Shown here one piece after another: positions 9,665 through 17,971 of a stretch of 64,000 nt of DNA (position 1 is the stretch's first letter; each line of letters starts with the position of its first letter). The notes below the pieces were generated by a model. That model was not told where the DNA came from and did no database searches. It saw only the letters and a program-made list of their open reading frames with translations. Made by a program: the position numbers and the translations under genes. Where the stretch lies: the NCBI GenBank assembly GCA_022452285.1, contig JAKUNG010000019.1, positions 1 to 64,000 of the forward strand, read 5' to 3'. This stretch comes from Terriglobia bacterium (GTDB lineage: Bacteria > Acidobacteriota > Terriglobia > Versatilivoradales > Versatilivoraceae).

Positions 9665-11049
9665 TCGAAAGTTTTCGTAATATATGGAATATGAAGGACC
9701 TAAGAACAAGGATTCTTTTTACCTTGGGTATCTTAGCAGTTTATAGAGTTGGAGCTTTTATTCCAACTCCTGGAATTAATACTGAAGTCCTTCGTCAAAT
9801 TTTTGATCGGAATCAAGGAACAGTATTAGGGTTTTTGGATCTTTTTTCTGGCGGCAACTTTGGTAATTTTACCATTTTTGCTTTGGGTATTACCCCGTAT
9901 ATTACTGCTTCTATCATTCTACAACTCTTGACAGTAGTTTGGCCCTATTTAGAACGGTTGTCAAAGGAGGGAGAACTCGGTCGAAAGAAGATTACTCAAT
10001 ACACCCGTTATCTTACGGTGTGCCTTAGCTTAATACAGTCTGTTGGAATTGCTTCATTTTTGCAAAGTATGCCAGCAGAAGGTGGAGCTCAAGTTGTTAC
10101 AAATCCTGGTTTTGGTTTTGTATTCATGACAATGTTAACCCAAACCTGTGGAACCTCCTTTATAATGTGGTTGGGTGAAAGGATTTCTGAACGAGGTATT
10201 GGCAATGGAATGTCACTAATTATTTTTGCTGGTATAGTAAGCGGGCTCCCTAGTGCTACTCGTGAGATCTTTACGCGTTTAATTCAACAGCAATGGACTC
10301 CTTTGTTTGTAATTGTTCTTCTAGCAATAATGGTTGTTGTTGTCGGTTTTATTGTTTTGGTTGAACGGGCACAGCGTCGTATTCCAGTGCAATATGCAAA
10401 ACGTGTTGTAGGGCGCAGAGTAATGGGTGGACAAGCTACCCATCTCCCTTTAAAGGTGAACGTTGGTGGAGTGATTCCAGTCATCTTTGCTTCATCCGTT
10501 CTAACCTTTCCACAGACTTTTGGCTTAATGTTCCAGGAAAGCCGATTTTTTAATAGCCTAACAGACGCTCTTAGATTTGGTGAGCCACTTTATAACCTTC
10601 TCTTTGTGACTTTTATAATCTTCTTTTGTTATTTTTATACTTCGATTGTTTTTAATCCAACTGAAGTGGCTGATAACATGAGAAAATATGGAGGATTTAT
10701 TCCAGGAATTCGGCCTGGAAGAACAACAGCTGAACATGTGGAAACTATTCTGACTCGTATTACTTTTGCTGGAGCCATATACTTAGCCTTGATCGCTGTG
10801 ATTCCAGAATTTATGATTACAGGTTTTCACATTCACCATTTACCCTGGGTGGGTAGTTATTTTGAAAGTCTTCCTAACTGGATTTTAAATGGTATGGGTG
10901 TACAGTTTTATTTTGGGGGAACTTCACTACTAATTGTTGTTGGTGTTGCAATGGATACCGTACAGCAAATAGAAGCTCAACTAATTATGCGTCACTACGA
11001 TGGATTTTTAGGACCGAGAGGAAGAAGAATTAGAGGTCGTCGGGCTTAA
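9661..11049 (+). CDS. secY: preprotein translocase subunit SecY
   Basis: The 462-aa polytopic membrane protein has the ten-helix SecY pattern. Visible signatures are RVGAFIPTPGIN (TM1), SGGNFGNFTIFALGITPYITASII (plug/TM2), QYTRYLTV, LGERISERGIGNGMSLIIFAGI, and the cytoplasmic loops RRIPVQYAKRVVGRR and GGFIPGIRPGRTTAEH. It forms the protein-conducting channel with SecE. It overlaps rplO by 4 nt. adk and map, often next in this operon, are missing downstream. Confidence 0.96.
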   Translation: MIESFRNIWNMKDLRTRILFTLGILAVYRVGAFIPTPGINTEVLRQIFDRNQGTVLGFLDLFSGGNFGNFTIFALGITPYITASIILQLLTVVWPYLERLSKEGELGRKKITQYTRYLTVCLSLIQSVGIASFLQSMPAEGGAQVVTNPGFGFVFMTMLTQTCGTSFIMWLGERISERGIGNGMSLIIFAGIVSGLPSATREIFTRLIQQQWTPLFVIVLLAIMVVVVGFIVLVERAQRRIPVQYAKRVVGRRVMGGQATHLPLKVNVGGVIPVIFASSVLTFPQTFGLMFQESRFFNSLTDALRFGEPLYNLLFVTFIIFFCYFYTSIVFNPTEVADNMRKYGGFIPGIRPGRTTAEHVETILTRITFAGAIYLALIAVIPEFMITGFHIHHLPWVGSYFESLPNWILNGMGVQFYFGGTSLLIVVGVAMDTVQQIEAQLIMRHYDGFLGPRGRRIRGRRA

Positions 11050-11095
11050 ACAAGTTACAGTTCCATTTATTTTAGGTTTAGATAGAATTTTTCTT

Positions 11096-11124
11096 CTTTA
11101 AAGTCAGATCAAATTCTGTATAAT
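11096..11124 (+). promoter_or_regulatory. possible internal promoter before infA
   Basis: A perfect TATAAT at 11119-11124 lies 42 nt before the infA start, with TG directly ahead of it. A weak -35 candidate (CTTTAA, 11096-11101) is 17 nt upstream. The 117-nt secY-infA gap is one of the longest inside the ribosomal block. Sequence-only evidence. Confidence 0.4.
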
Positions 11125-11166
11125 TTGGAGTTTGTCTTTTATAGAAGGCGTGCAGATTGGACATGA

Positions 11167-11385
11167 ATGTCAAAAGAAGATGCCATTGAAGTAATGGCTA
11201 CAGTTCTTGAATCTTTGCCAAATGCCATGTTTAAGGTGGAATTAGAAAATAAACATGAAGTTCTTGCCCATATTTCTGGGAAAATGCGTAAAAACTTCAT
11301 TCGAATTTTACCTGGGGATCGAGTAGCTGTTGAATTATCTCCTTATGATCTAACTCGGGGGCGAATAGTATATCGCTATAAGTAA
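11167..11385 (+). CDS. infA: translation initiation factor IF-1
   Basis: The 72-aa S1/OB-fold protein shows [39 protein letters not shown] and [18 protein letters not shown], the complete IF-1 pattern at the normal length. IF-1 binds the 30S A site during initiation. ATG at 11167 is chosen over the overlapping out-of-frame ATG at 11163. It directly precedes rpmJ. Confidence 0.95.
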   Translation: MSKEDAIEVMATVLESLPNAMFKVELENKHEVLAHISGKMRKNFIRILPGDRVAVELSPYDLTRGRIVYRYK

Positions 11386-11390
11386 ATTTT

Positions 11391-11504
11391 ATGAAAGTGC
11401 GTGCATCTGCAAAAAAAATGTGCCCTAAATGTAAGATTGTCCATCGGCGTGGCGTTGTGCGCGTAATTTGTGAAAACCCAAAACATAAACAGCGTCAGGG
11501 ATGA
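11391..11504 (+). CDS. rpmJ: 50S ribosomal protein L36
   Basis: A 37-aa frame from ATG 11391 to TGA 11502-11504 reads [20 protein letters not shown], then [18 protein letters not shown]11, C14, C27 and H32 form the zinc site of the standard C+ form of L36. It lies 5 nt after infA, the usual position. Confidence 0.95.
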   Translation: MKVRASAKKMCPKCKIVHRRGVVRVICENPKHKQRQG

Positions 11505-11544
11505 GTTAATCTGATCTATTAAATAATGAGGAAAGGATAAGCAC

Positions 11545-11931
11545 TTGGCTCGTATCGTTGGTATTGATTTACCTAATGAAAAACGGTTAGAAGTAGGGTT
11601 GACATATATTCATGGCATTGGTCGACCAAGATCCCGAAAGATTTGTGAGATGGCTGGAGTTAGTCTTGCAACAAAAGTAAAGGATCTTTCTGAAGATGAG
11701 GTTAGTCGAATCCGTCAAGTTATTGAAGAACAGAGTGGGATTGAAGGTGACTTACGTAAAGAAGTTGTAATGAACATCAAGCGACTAATGGAAATTGGCT
11801 CTTATCGGGGAGTCAGACATAGACGTTCATTACCAGTTAGAGGTCAGCGGACTCATACCAATGCCCGAACACGCAAAGGTCCCAACAAAGGAGCAGTAGC
11901 AGGAAGAAAAAAAGCGACGGCTAAAACATAA
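11545..11931 (+). CDS. rpsM: 30S ribosomal protein S13
   Basis: The 128-aa product begins [25 protein letters not shown], has the helix-two-turn-helix region, and ends with [28 protein letters not shown] and a basic tail. S13 forms bridges to the 50S subunit. The start is TTG at 11545, downstream of GAGGAAAGGA at 11528-11537. Confidence 0.95.
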   Translation: MARIVGIDLPNEKRLEVGLTYIHGIGRPRSRKICEMAGVSLATKVKDLSEDEVSRIRQVIEEQSGIEGDLRKEVVMNIKRLMEIGSYRGVRHRRSLPVRGQRTHTNARTRKGPNKGAVAGRKKATAKT

Positions 11932-11966
11932 TAGTGATTTTTTTTTAGAGATAAGGAGTTTTGATA

Positions 11967-12380
11967 ATGGCCAAAGGAGCGGCTAAACAAAAGACAGGAA
12001 AGAGGAAGGTTTTTAAACGAAAAGAGAAAAAAACTGTTCTGACTGGTATCGTTTTTGTCCAAGCCACATTTAACAATACACTTATTAGTATTACAGATAG
12101 GCAGGGGAATTTAGTTTCTTGGTCAAGTTCTGGATCTCTTGGTTTCAGAGGGGCTAGAAAGGGAACACCATTTGCAGCACAACAAGCTTCACTGGCAGCT
12201 GGAAATAAGGCGCGTGAGTGTGGAATGAAAACGGTGGATGTTAGAGTGAAAGGGCCGGGTTCTGGGCGAGAGTCTGCTATACGTGGTCTTCAGACTGTTG
12301 GTTTGGAAGTTAAATCTATTAGGGATGTAACCCCTATTCCTCATAACGGTTGCCGTCCTCCAAAACGCAGGCGGGTTTAA
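11967..12380 (+). CDS. rpsK: 30S ribosomal protein S11
   Basis: The 137-aa product has the S11 signatures [38 protein letters not shown] and [15 protein letters not shown], ending [18 protein letters not shown]. It lies on the 30S platform. The ATG at 11967 has AAGGAG at 11953-11958 with 8-nt spacing; the TTG at 11961 is too close to the Shine-Dalgarno. Confidence 0.95.
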   Translation: MAKGAAKQKTGKRKVFKRKEKKTVLTGIVFVQATFNNTLISITDRQGNLVSWSSSGSLGFRGARKGTPFAAQQASLAAGNKARECGMKTVDVRVKGPGSGRESAIRGLQTVGLEVKSIRDVTPIPHNGCRPPKRRRV

Positions 12381-12429
12381 TTTGTTAACTAGCAAGCTAG
12401 GAAAAATGTTGTGATTAAGGAGAAATATT

Positions 12430-13059
12430 TTGGCAACTTATAGAGGTCCTGTTTGTCGTCTTTGTCGTCGGGAGGGTTTGAAACTTTATCTCAAGGGTGA
12501 ACGTTGCTTCAAAGAATCCTGTGCAATAGAAAAAAGAAATTTCCCCCCAGGTCAACATGGTCAGGGTCGAAGATCAAAGATTATTGGATATGGTCTTCAA
12601 TTAAGAGAAAAACAAAAGGTGCGGAGAATTTATGGTGTTTTAGAACGTCAATTCCAAAATTATTTTGAGAAAGCATCACGTCAAAGAGGAGTGACAGGAG
12701 AAAACCTCTTGACTATGTTGGAAAGAAGGTTGGACAACGCTGTTTATCGGCTAGGGTTTGCATCCTCTCGTGCCCAAAGTCGACAGTTGGTTGGCCATGG
12801 GCATATTCTTGTGAATAGTTCTAAAGTGAATATCCCTTCTTTTCAAATTAAACCAGGAGATGTAGTTTCAGTCAAAGAAAAGAGTCAAAAGGTTTCAAAC
12901 ATTACAGCCGCAGTGGAAATGGTTGGCGGTCGAGGAGTTCCAGACTGGTTGGAACTAGACAGTTCAAATTATTCGGGAAAAGTGCTTACCCTTCCTAAAC
13001 GTGATAATGTGAATCTGCCTGTACAAGAACGCATGATTGTCGAATTTTATTCCAAGTAA
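12430..13059 (+). CDS. rpsD: 30S ribosomal protein S4, zinc type
   Basis: The 209-aa product has cysteines C9, C12, C26 and C31 (CRLCRREG and CFKESC) of the zinc-binding S4 class. [12 protein letters not shown] and the S4 RNA-binding domain [26 protein letters not shown] follow. S4 nucleates 30S assembly. The start is TTG at 12430 with AAGGAG at 12418-12423. Confidence 0.95.
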   Translation: MATYRGPVCRLCRREGLKLYLKGERCFKESCAIEKRNFPPGQHGQGRRSKIIGYGLQLREKQKVRRIYGVLERQFQNYFEKASRQRGVTGENLLTMLERRLDNAVYRLGFASSRAQSRQLVGHGHILVNSSKVNIPSFQIKPGDVVSVKEKSQKVSNITAAVEMVGGRGVPDWLELDSSNYSGKVLTLPKRDNVNLPVQERMIVEFYSK

Positions 13060-13149
13060 GAACTTGTTGGAGTTTGTCCACAGTAAGGATACATCAAATT
13101 AATATTCTGCTTTAGCCACTGGATTCAAACTTAGGAGGATCCATAGCCT

Positions 13150-14145
13150 ATGTTGTCGACAGGATTTCAAAAACCAAAGAGACTTTCCATTAATAGTGAA
13201 GGTGAAAACCAAAATTTCGGACAGTTTGTAGCACAGCCTTTTGAAAGAGGTTTTGGTACTACTGTAGGAAATGCTATGAGACGTGTATTGTTATCTTCAA
13301 TTGAAGGAGCAGCTGTTACTGCCATTAAGATTGAAGGCATCTTGCATGAATTTTCTGCTATTTCAGGGATTGTTGAGGATGCAACAGACATTATTTTAAA
13401 TCTAAAACAAATCTCCTTTAAAATGAATGGAGTAGGCCCAAAAACTATTCGTTTAGAATCTGACTCAGCAGGTATTTTAACTGCTGGTGATATCGAAACA
13501 GATGGAGATGTTGAAATACTAGATAAAGAAATCTACATTGCAACTGTAAGTGATGGAGGACAGTTGGAAATGGAGATGAGACTTGATATTGGTAGGGGTT
13601 ATGTTTCTGCAGATAAAAATTTTAGTGATGACTTGGCTATAGGTTATATCCCTATAGATTCTGTCCATTCTCCAGTACGAAAGGTCAGTTATAATGTAGA
13701 ACCGTCTCGTCTTGGTCAAACGACAGACTACGAAAAATTGATCTTAGATGTTTGGACCAATGGGTCTGTTACACCAGAGGATGCAATTGGTCATGCAGGG
13801 AAGTTACTGAAAGATCATATGTCTATTTTCATTAACTTTGAGGAACAAGAAGAAGTTGAAGAAGAAACAGAAGATCAGGAAGTAGATGTAGTAAATGAAA
13901 ACTTGCTAAAATCAGTGGATGAACTAGAACTTTCTGTTCGGTCGTACAATTGCCTTAAGAATGCTAACATTAAAACTATTGGAGAGTTAGTACAGAAGAG
14001 CGAGTCAGAAATGCTTAAAACAAAAAATTTTGGCCGAAAGTCTTTAAATGAAATAAAAGAGATTTTAACTACTATGGGTCTTGGATTAGGGTGGATTTTA
14101 GATGAGGATGGTCGACCAATGCAGGAACTGGTCCGAGATGAATAG
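13150..14145 (+). CDS. rpoA: DNA-directed RNA polymerase alpha subunit
   Basis: The 331-aa product has the alpha-NTD ([33 protein letters not shown]) for dimerisation and assembly, an acidic linker rich in Glu (about residues 233-250), and the alpha-[27 protein letters not shown] with [12 protein letters not shown], which contacts UP elements and activators. ATG at 13150 follows AGGAGG at 13134-13139. It sits between rpsD and rplQ as in the alpha operon. Confidence 0.96.
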   Translation: MLSTGFQKPKRLSINSEGENQNFGQFVAQPFERGFGTTVGNAMRRVLLSSIEGAAVTAIKIEGILHEFSAISGIVEDATDIILNLKQISFKMNGVGPKTIRLESDSAGILTAGDIETDGDVEILDKEIYIATVSDGGQLEMEMRLDIGRGYVSADKNFSDDLAIGYIPIDSVHSPVRKVSYNVEPSRLGQTTDYEKLILDVWTNGSVTPEDAIGHAGKLLKDHMSIFINFEEQEEVEEETEDQEVDVVNENLLKSVDELELSVRSYNCLKNANIKTIGELVQKSESEMLKTKNFGRKSLNEIKEILTTMGLGLGWILDEDGRPMQELVRDE

Positions 14146-14193
14146 TATGATTTTTGACTCTGTGCCTATTCTGTAAAAAAAGAAGGTTTTTGC

Positions 14194-14700
14194 ATGAGAC
14201 ATCGTGTACACGGACGTAAATTGGGAAGAACAAGCCCCCATCGTAGGGCTCTGTTAAGAAACCTTTGTACGTCACTATTAGAACATGAACGTGTTAAAAC
14301 GACTGTGCAAAAAGCAAAAGAGGTTCGACCTTTAGCTGATAGGATGATAACGCTAGGAAAGAGAGAAACCCTACATGCAAGGCGACAGGCTGCTAGATTT
14401 CTTTTGAAGGCCGCAGTTGTTAACAAGCTCTTTGATACTCTTGCTGCTCGGTTTTCTGATCGATCAGGGGGGTATACTCGTATTTTGAAACTTGGCCCTC
14501 GTATTGGAGATGGTGCTGAGTTAGCCATTATTGAGCTTATTTCAGATGACTCTGTTGAGGATAATAAATCTGAGGTAAAAGGATCTGCTTCAAAAGAAGG
14601 TAGTGAGTCTAAAAAGACTGATTCCCCCAAGAAAGTAAAGGCTAGTGAGTCTAAAAAGGCTGATTCCCCCAAGAAAAGTATCTCATCAGAAAAAAAATAG
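14194..14700 (+). CDS. rplQ: 50S ribosomal protein L17 with repeat-built lysine-rich C-terminal tail
   Basis: Residues 1 to about 115 are a standard L17: [42 protein letters not shown], and [24 protein letters not shown]. The remaining ~50 residues form a Ser/Lys/Glu/Asp tail with two 14-residue repeats ([14 protein letters not shown] and [14 protein letters not shown]). Two SPKK motifs are present, a motif known from histone H1 tails for minor-groove binding. The heptad KKVKASE also occurs twice in the L30 extension of this operon. Confidence 0.93.
   Translation: MRHRVHGRKLGRTSPHRRALLRNLCTSLLEHERVKTTVQKAKEVRPLADRMITLGKRETLHARRQAARFLLKAAVVNKLFDTLAARFSDRSGGYTRILKLGPRIGDGAELAIIELISDDSVEDNKSEVKGSASKEGSESKKTDSPKKVKASESKKADSPKKSISSEKK
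14601..14684 (+). repeat. tandem 42-nt direct repeat inside rplQ tail
   Basis: Bases 14601-14642 and 14643-14684 are near-identical over their first ~34 nt (period 42 nt, 14 codons) and encode the SESKKxDSPKK units of the L17 tail. Confidence 0.85.
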
Positions 14701-14745
14701 ATAGGATTAAGAGTTTTTGTCTGATCCGCAATTGAGGTAGAAAAG

Positions 14746-14777
14746 CCCAGCACTTTCAGTTTGCTGGGTTTTTATTT
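14746..14777 (+). terminator. rho-independent terminator of the ribosomal operon
   Basis: A perfect 7-bp GC-rich stem, CCCAGCA (14746-14752) with TGCTGGG (14762-14768), has a 9-nt loop and is followed by TTTTTATTT. It lies 45 nt after rplQ and closes the S10-spc-alpha block. Confidence 0.9.
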
Positions 14778-14832
14778 GAGGAATTTTTGTAAAAGTCTTC
14801 TGATTGTAAAACATTTTTTTTAGGAGGTGCAA

Positions 14833-15369
14833 TTGAGCAAATACTTTCAGTTAAAGCACCAGAAAGAGATTTTTGATGGGGAAATAATCCAATTAACAGT
14901 AGATCAAATTAAAACTAGTAGTGGATTAGAAGTGGTCAGAGAAGTAGTGCATCACCCTGGTGGAGTTGGAATTCTTCCATTATTGCCAAACGAACAGGTT
15001 CTTTTAGTCAAACAGTTTCGTTATCCAATCCAGCAATCTTTGCTAGAAATTCCTGCCGGTAAAATAGATTCAGGGGAATCCCCAGAATTCTCTGCTGCAA
15101 GAGAACTTCAAGAAGAAGTAGGATTTCGAGCAGGTTCACTAGAAAAATTAACAGAGTTCTATACTACTCCTGGATTCTGCAACGAAAGACTGCATCTCTA
15201 TTTAGCTAAGGATCTGAGTCGATGTCAGGCAGGGAGTTTGGATGAAGAAGAGGAAATTACAATATGCCGCTATTCTTTTGATGAAGTATTCGCTTTAATA
15301 CGTAGTGGAAAAATAATAGATGCGAAGACACTAATTGCCTTCCAGTTTCTTTTTTATAAAGGTTATTAA
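14833..15369 (+). CDS. Nudix hydrolase, ADP-ribose pyrophosphatase-like
   Basis: The complete Nudix box GKIDSGESPEFSAARELQEEVGF matches Gx5Ex7REUxEExGU (about residues 74-96; it is named here by its first and last residues and consensus). The upstream QVLLVKQFRYPIQQSLLEIPAG is typical of the ADP-ribose pyrophosphatase (NudF/YqkG) branch, which converts ADP-ribose to AMP and ribose-5-phosphate. The TTG at 14833 has AGGAGG at 14822-14827 with good spacing; a GTG at 14827 is too close to it. Next to pncB and pncA it may serve NAD turnover (inference). Confidence 0.85.
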   Translation: MSKYFQLKHQKEIFDGEIIQLTVDQIKTSSGLEVVREVVHHPGGVGILPLLPNEQVLLVKQFRYPIQQSLLEIPAGKIDSGESPEFSAARELQEEVGFRAGSLEKLTEFYTTPGFCNERLHLYLAKDLSRCQAGSLDEEEEITICRYSFDEVFALIRSGKIIDAKTLIAFQFLFYKGY

Positions 15370-15676
15370 GTTAGAGATTATCAGCTTTTCCTTAATTTTT
15401 AGTAACTTTTAGAAAACTAAGAGATTTCACTTTCAGACTAGGAGAAAACAAATAATTCAACATAATTTTGAGCAAAGAAAGGTATTTTCTATAGTTAAAT
15501 ATCTATTTTTTCTTCTTATTAATTTTGAATGACTAAATATTTGTTGAAAATCTCACCCTAATAATATTAGGTGGTTTTAAAATCACTATTGAATTTGAGG
15601 TCTTTTCATCTATTGAATAGTTATGAATGGGAAAATATTGAAGATCAAAAAATAATGGATGAGGATTAATTGAACC
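15370..15676. other. 307-bp non-coding gap before pncB
   Basis: Very AT-rich and without a credible ORF. It holds a short hairpin, CCTAAT (15557-15562) with ATTAGG (15566-15571), followed by TGGTTTT, perhaps a weak terminator of the Nudix gene. No riboswitch consensus was recognised. Confidence 0.5.
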
Positions 15677-17137
15677 TTGAGTTGTAATTATTTAATTCCC
15701 CGCAGGTATTCACCACTCTTCACTGATTTGTATCAATTAACTATGGCTTATGGATACTGGAAGAGTGGCAAGCATGAAATGGAAGCTACTTTCAGTTTGT
15801 TTTTTAGAGAACATCCTTTTGATAGTGGTTTTTCTTTAACCTGTGGATTATCGGATGTCTTAGAGTTTGTGAATCACTATCATTTTGAAAATGAAGAAAT
15901 TGATTACTTACGAACTCTAAATGGAAATGATGGATCTCCACTCTTTGATGAAGGGTTTTTAATTTATCTTCGGAAATTAAGATTAGTTTGTGACATTGAT
16001 GCTGTTCCAGAAGGTAGCGTAGTTTTCCCATATGAACCATTATTAAGGGTGCAAGGTCCAATTATCCAATGCCAACTATTGGAGACTGCTCTTTTAAACA
16101 TTATAAATTTTCAATCACTAATCGCGACTAAGTCTTCCCGAATTTGCTTGGCAGCTGGAGGAGATCCGGTTTTAGAATTTGGTTTAAGAAGAGCGCAAGG
16201 AATTAATGGAGGTTTAACTGCCAGTCGAGCAGCATATATAGGTGGGTGTGCAGCTACTTCCAATGTTCTGGCAGGCAAAATTTATGGAATTCCAGTGAGT
16301 GGCACACATGCCCATAGTTGGGTAATGGCTTTTGAAACTGAGATTGATTCTTTTGAGGCCTATGCCAGAGCTCTACCTAATAATTGTGTATTTTTAGTTG
16401 ATACTTTCGATACTTTAGAGGGAGTACATAATGCTGTACGAGTTGGTCGTTGGCTTCAGAAAAAAGGTCATGAACTCCTTGGAATCAGATTAGATTCGGG
16501 AGATTTGTCCAATCTAAGTTTCAAGGCTAGAAAAATTCTAGATAGTGCTGGTTTCAGAGAAACTCTTATAATTGCGAGTAATAATTTGGATGAATACCTA
16601 ATTGACTCGCTCAAGCAACAGCAGGTTCCAATCGCGTTGTGGGGGGTAGGTACTAAGTTGGTAACAGGAGATGGTCAATCTGCCTTAGGGGGAGTTTATA
16701 AGTTGACCGCTATTCGTGATTTTTCAGGTAATTGGCAACATAAATTAAAGGTGTCTGAGGAGAGTATAAAAACATCAATTCCAGGTGTACTTGAAGTTAG
16801 AAGATTTGAAAAAACTGGTCATTTTGTAGGAGATCTTATCTATGATTTAATTTTAGGGCCTTCTGGAGAACAGGTTGATTTTGGTCTAGGTAATACTGGT
16901 TTGAAAACTAAACCGCCCGTTGGAGCTTTAGCTCAAGATTTATTAGTCCCAGTGCTAAGAAAGGGACAATCTATTTGCCAAAATATGAAAATTGAAGAAA
17001 TTCGAAATCGAGCCCAACAGCAGCTGTCAAAATTCCACTCAGAAGTCAAAAAATTGGTCAACCCTGACAATTATCCCGTAAAGTTGGACTTTAAACTTCA
17101 TCAACTGAGAAAAAATTTTTTTCAAAGACTAGATTGA
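15677..17137 (+). CDS. pncB: nicotinate phosphoribosyltransferase
   Basis: The 486-aa product has the family start SPLFTDLYQLTMAYGYWKSGKHEMEATFSLFFRE, the central EFGLRRAQG, GGCAATSNVLAGKIYGIPVSGTHAHSW with the phosphorylated-histidine loop region, and LGIRLDSGDL. It makes nicotinate mononucleotide from nicotinate and PRPP, the entry to the Preiss-Handler pathway. The start is TTG at 15677 after GAGGATT at 15661-15667. pncA follows 27 nt later, so the two enzymes act consecutively. Confidence 0.93.
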   Translation: MSCNYLIPRRYSPLFTDLYQLTMAYGYWKSGKHEMEATFSLFFREHPFDSGFSLTCGLSDVLEFVNHYHFENEEIDYLRTLNGNDGSPLFDEGFLIYLRKLRLVCDIDAVPEGSVVFPYEPLLRVQGPIIQCQLLETALLNIINFQSLIATKSSRICLAAGGDPVLEFGLRRAQGINGGLTASRAAYIGGCAATSNVLAGKIYGIPVSGTHAHSWVMAFETEIDSFEAYARALPNNCVFLVDTFDTLEGVHNAVRVGRWLQKKGHELLGIRLDSGDLSNLSFKARKILDSAGFRETLIIASNNLDEYLIDSLKQQQVPIALWGVGTKLVTGDGQSALGGVYKLTAIRDFSGNWQHKLKVSEESIKTSIPGVLEVRRFEKTGHFVGDLIYDLILGPSGEQVDFGLGNTGLKTKPPVGALAQDLLVPVLRKGQSICQNMKIEEIRNRAQQQLSKFHSEVKKLVNPDNYPVKLDFKLHQLRKNFFQRLD

Positions 17138-17164
17138 GAATAGTTTTGGCTTAAGAGTCTGTAA

Positions 17165-17809
17165 ATGCATGCATTAATTTTGGTTGATATTCAGAATGAT
17201 TTTATGCCGGGGGGAGCTTTGGGTGTCCCTCAGGGGAATGAAATTGTACCTCTAGTTAATCATTTGCAAACACTATTCAGGATAATTATTGCGACTAAAG
17301 ATTGGCATCCAACAATACATTCAAGCTTTGCCTCTAGTTATCCTAATAAACAACCGGGAGACATTGTAAAAAATGAAGGCTTAGATCAGATTTTGTGGCC
17401 AGCTCACTGTGTTCAAGGAACCTTTGGTGCAGACTTTGTTGCTGAATTACAACAAAATCGTTGGTCAAGAGTATTTTTGAAGGGAACAAGTCAAAGTATT
17501 GATAGCTATAGTGGCTTTTATGATAATGGGAATCGGAGGGCCACTGGTTTAGGGGATTATCTGGACAGCAAAGGTATTAAGAGGGTTTATATTGTGGGTT
17601 TGGCAACTGATTACTGTGTCAAGTATACTGCTCTTGATGCAGTCCTTTTAGGATTTGACACTTTTGTTGTTACAGATGCCTGTCGAGGTGTTAATTTGAA
17701 TCCAGAGGATGTTGGGATGGCACTAGGGGGTATGGACAATGCTGGTGTAAAATTAGTTGAGAGTTATGAATTAATAGAAAAGTATGCTGCTGATGGGCAA
17801 CTATCCTGA
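17165..17809 (+). CDS. pncA: nicotinamidase
   Basis: The 214-aa isochorismatase-fold protein has the catalytic triad D8 (VDIQNDF), K106 (FLKGTS) and C151 (ATDYCVKYTALDA), and metal ligands D46, H48 (KDWHP) and H81 (PAHCVQGT). It hydrolyses nicotinamide to nicotinate, the substrate of the adjacent PncB. ATG at 17165. Confidence 0.93.
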   Translation: MHALILVDIQNDFMPGGALGVPQGNEIVPLVNHLQTLFRIIIATKDWHPTIHSSFASSYPNKQPGDIVKNEGLDQILWPAHCVQGTFGADFVAELQQNRWSRVFLKGTSQSIDSYSGFYDNGNRRATGLGDYLDSKGIKRVYIVGLATDYCVKYTALDAVLLGFDTFVVTDACRGVNLNPEDVGMALGGMDNAGVKLVESYELIEKYAADGQLS

Positions 17810-17971
17810 TAATTAAATTATGTTTTGAGATACTTGATGTTTTTACCTACATTTTCAAGCAAGTTGATTTAGTTCAAAGCACTAGTAAAGTGTCTATTAA
17901 AAAGGTTGTTCAGTTTATTTTGAAAACTTTGAATTTTTTGGTTATTCACAATACATTCCGTAGAGCAGATT

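Noticed and set aside
14166..14753. 195-aa minus-strand open frame across rplQ
   Set aside because: Antisense to rplQ including its repeat tail and terminator; no family likeness.
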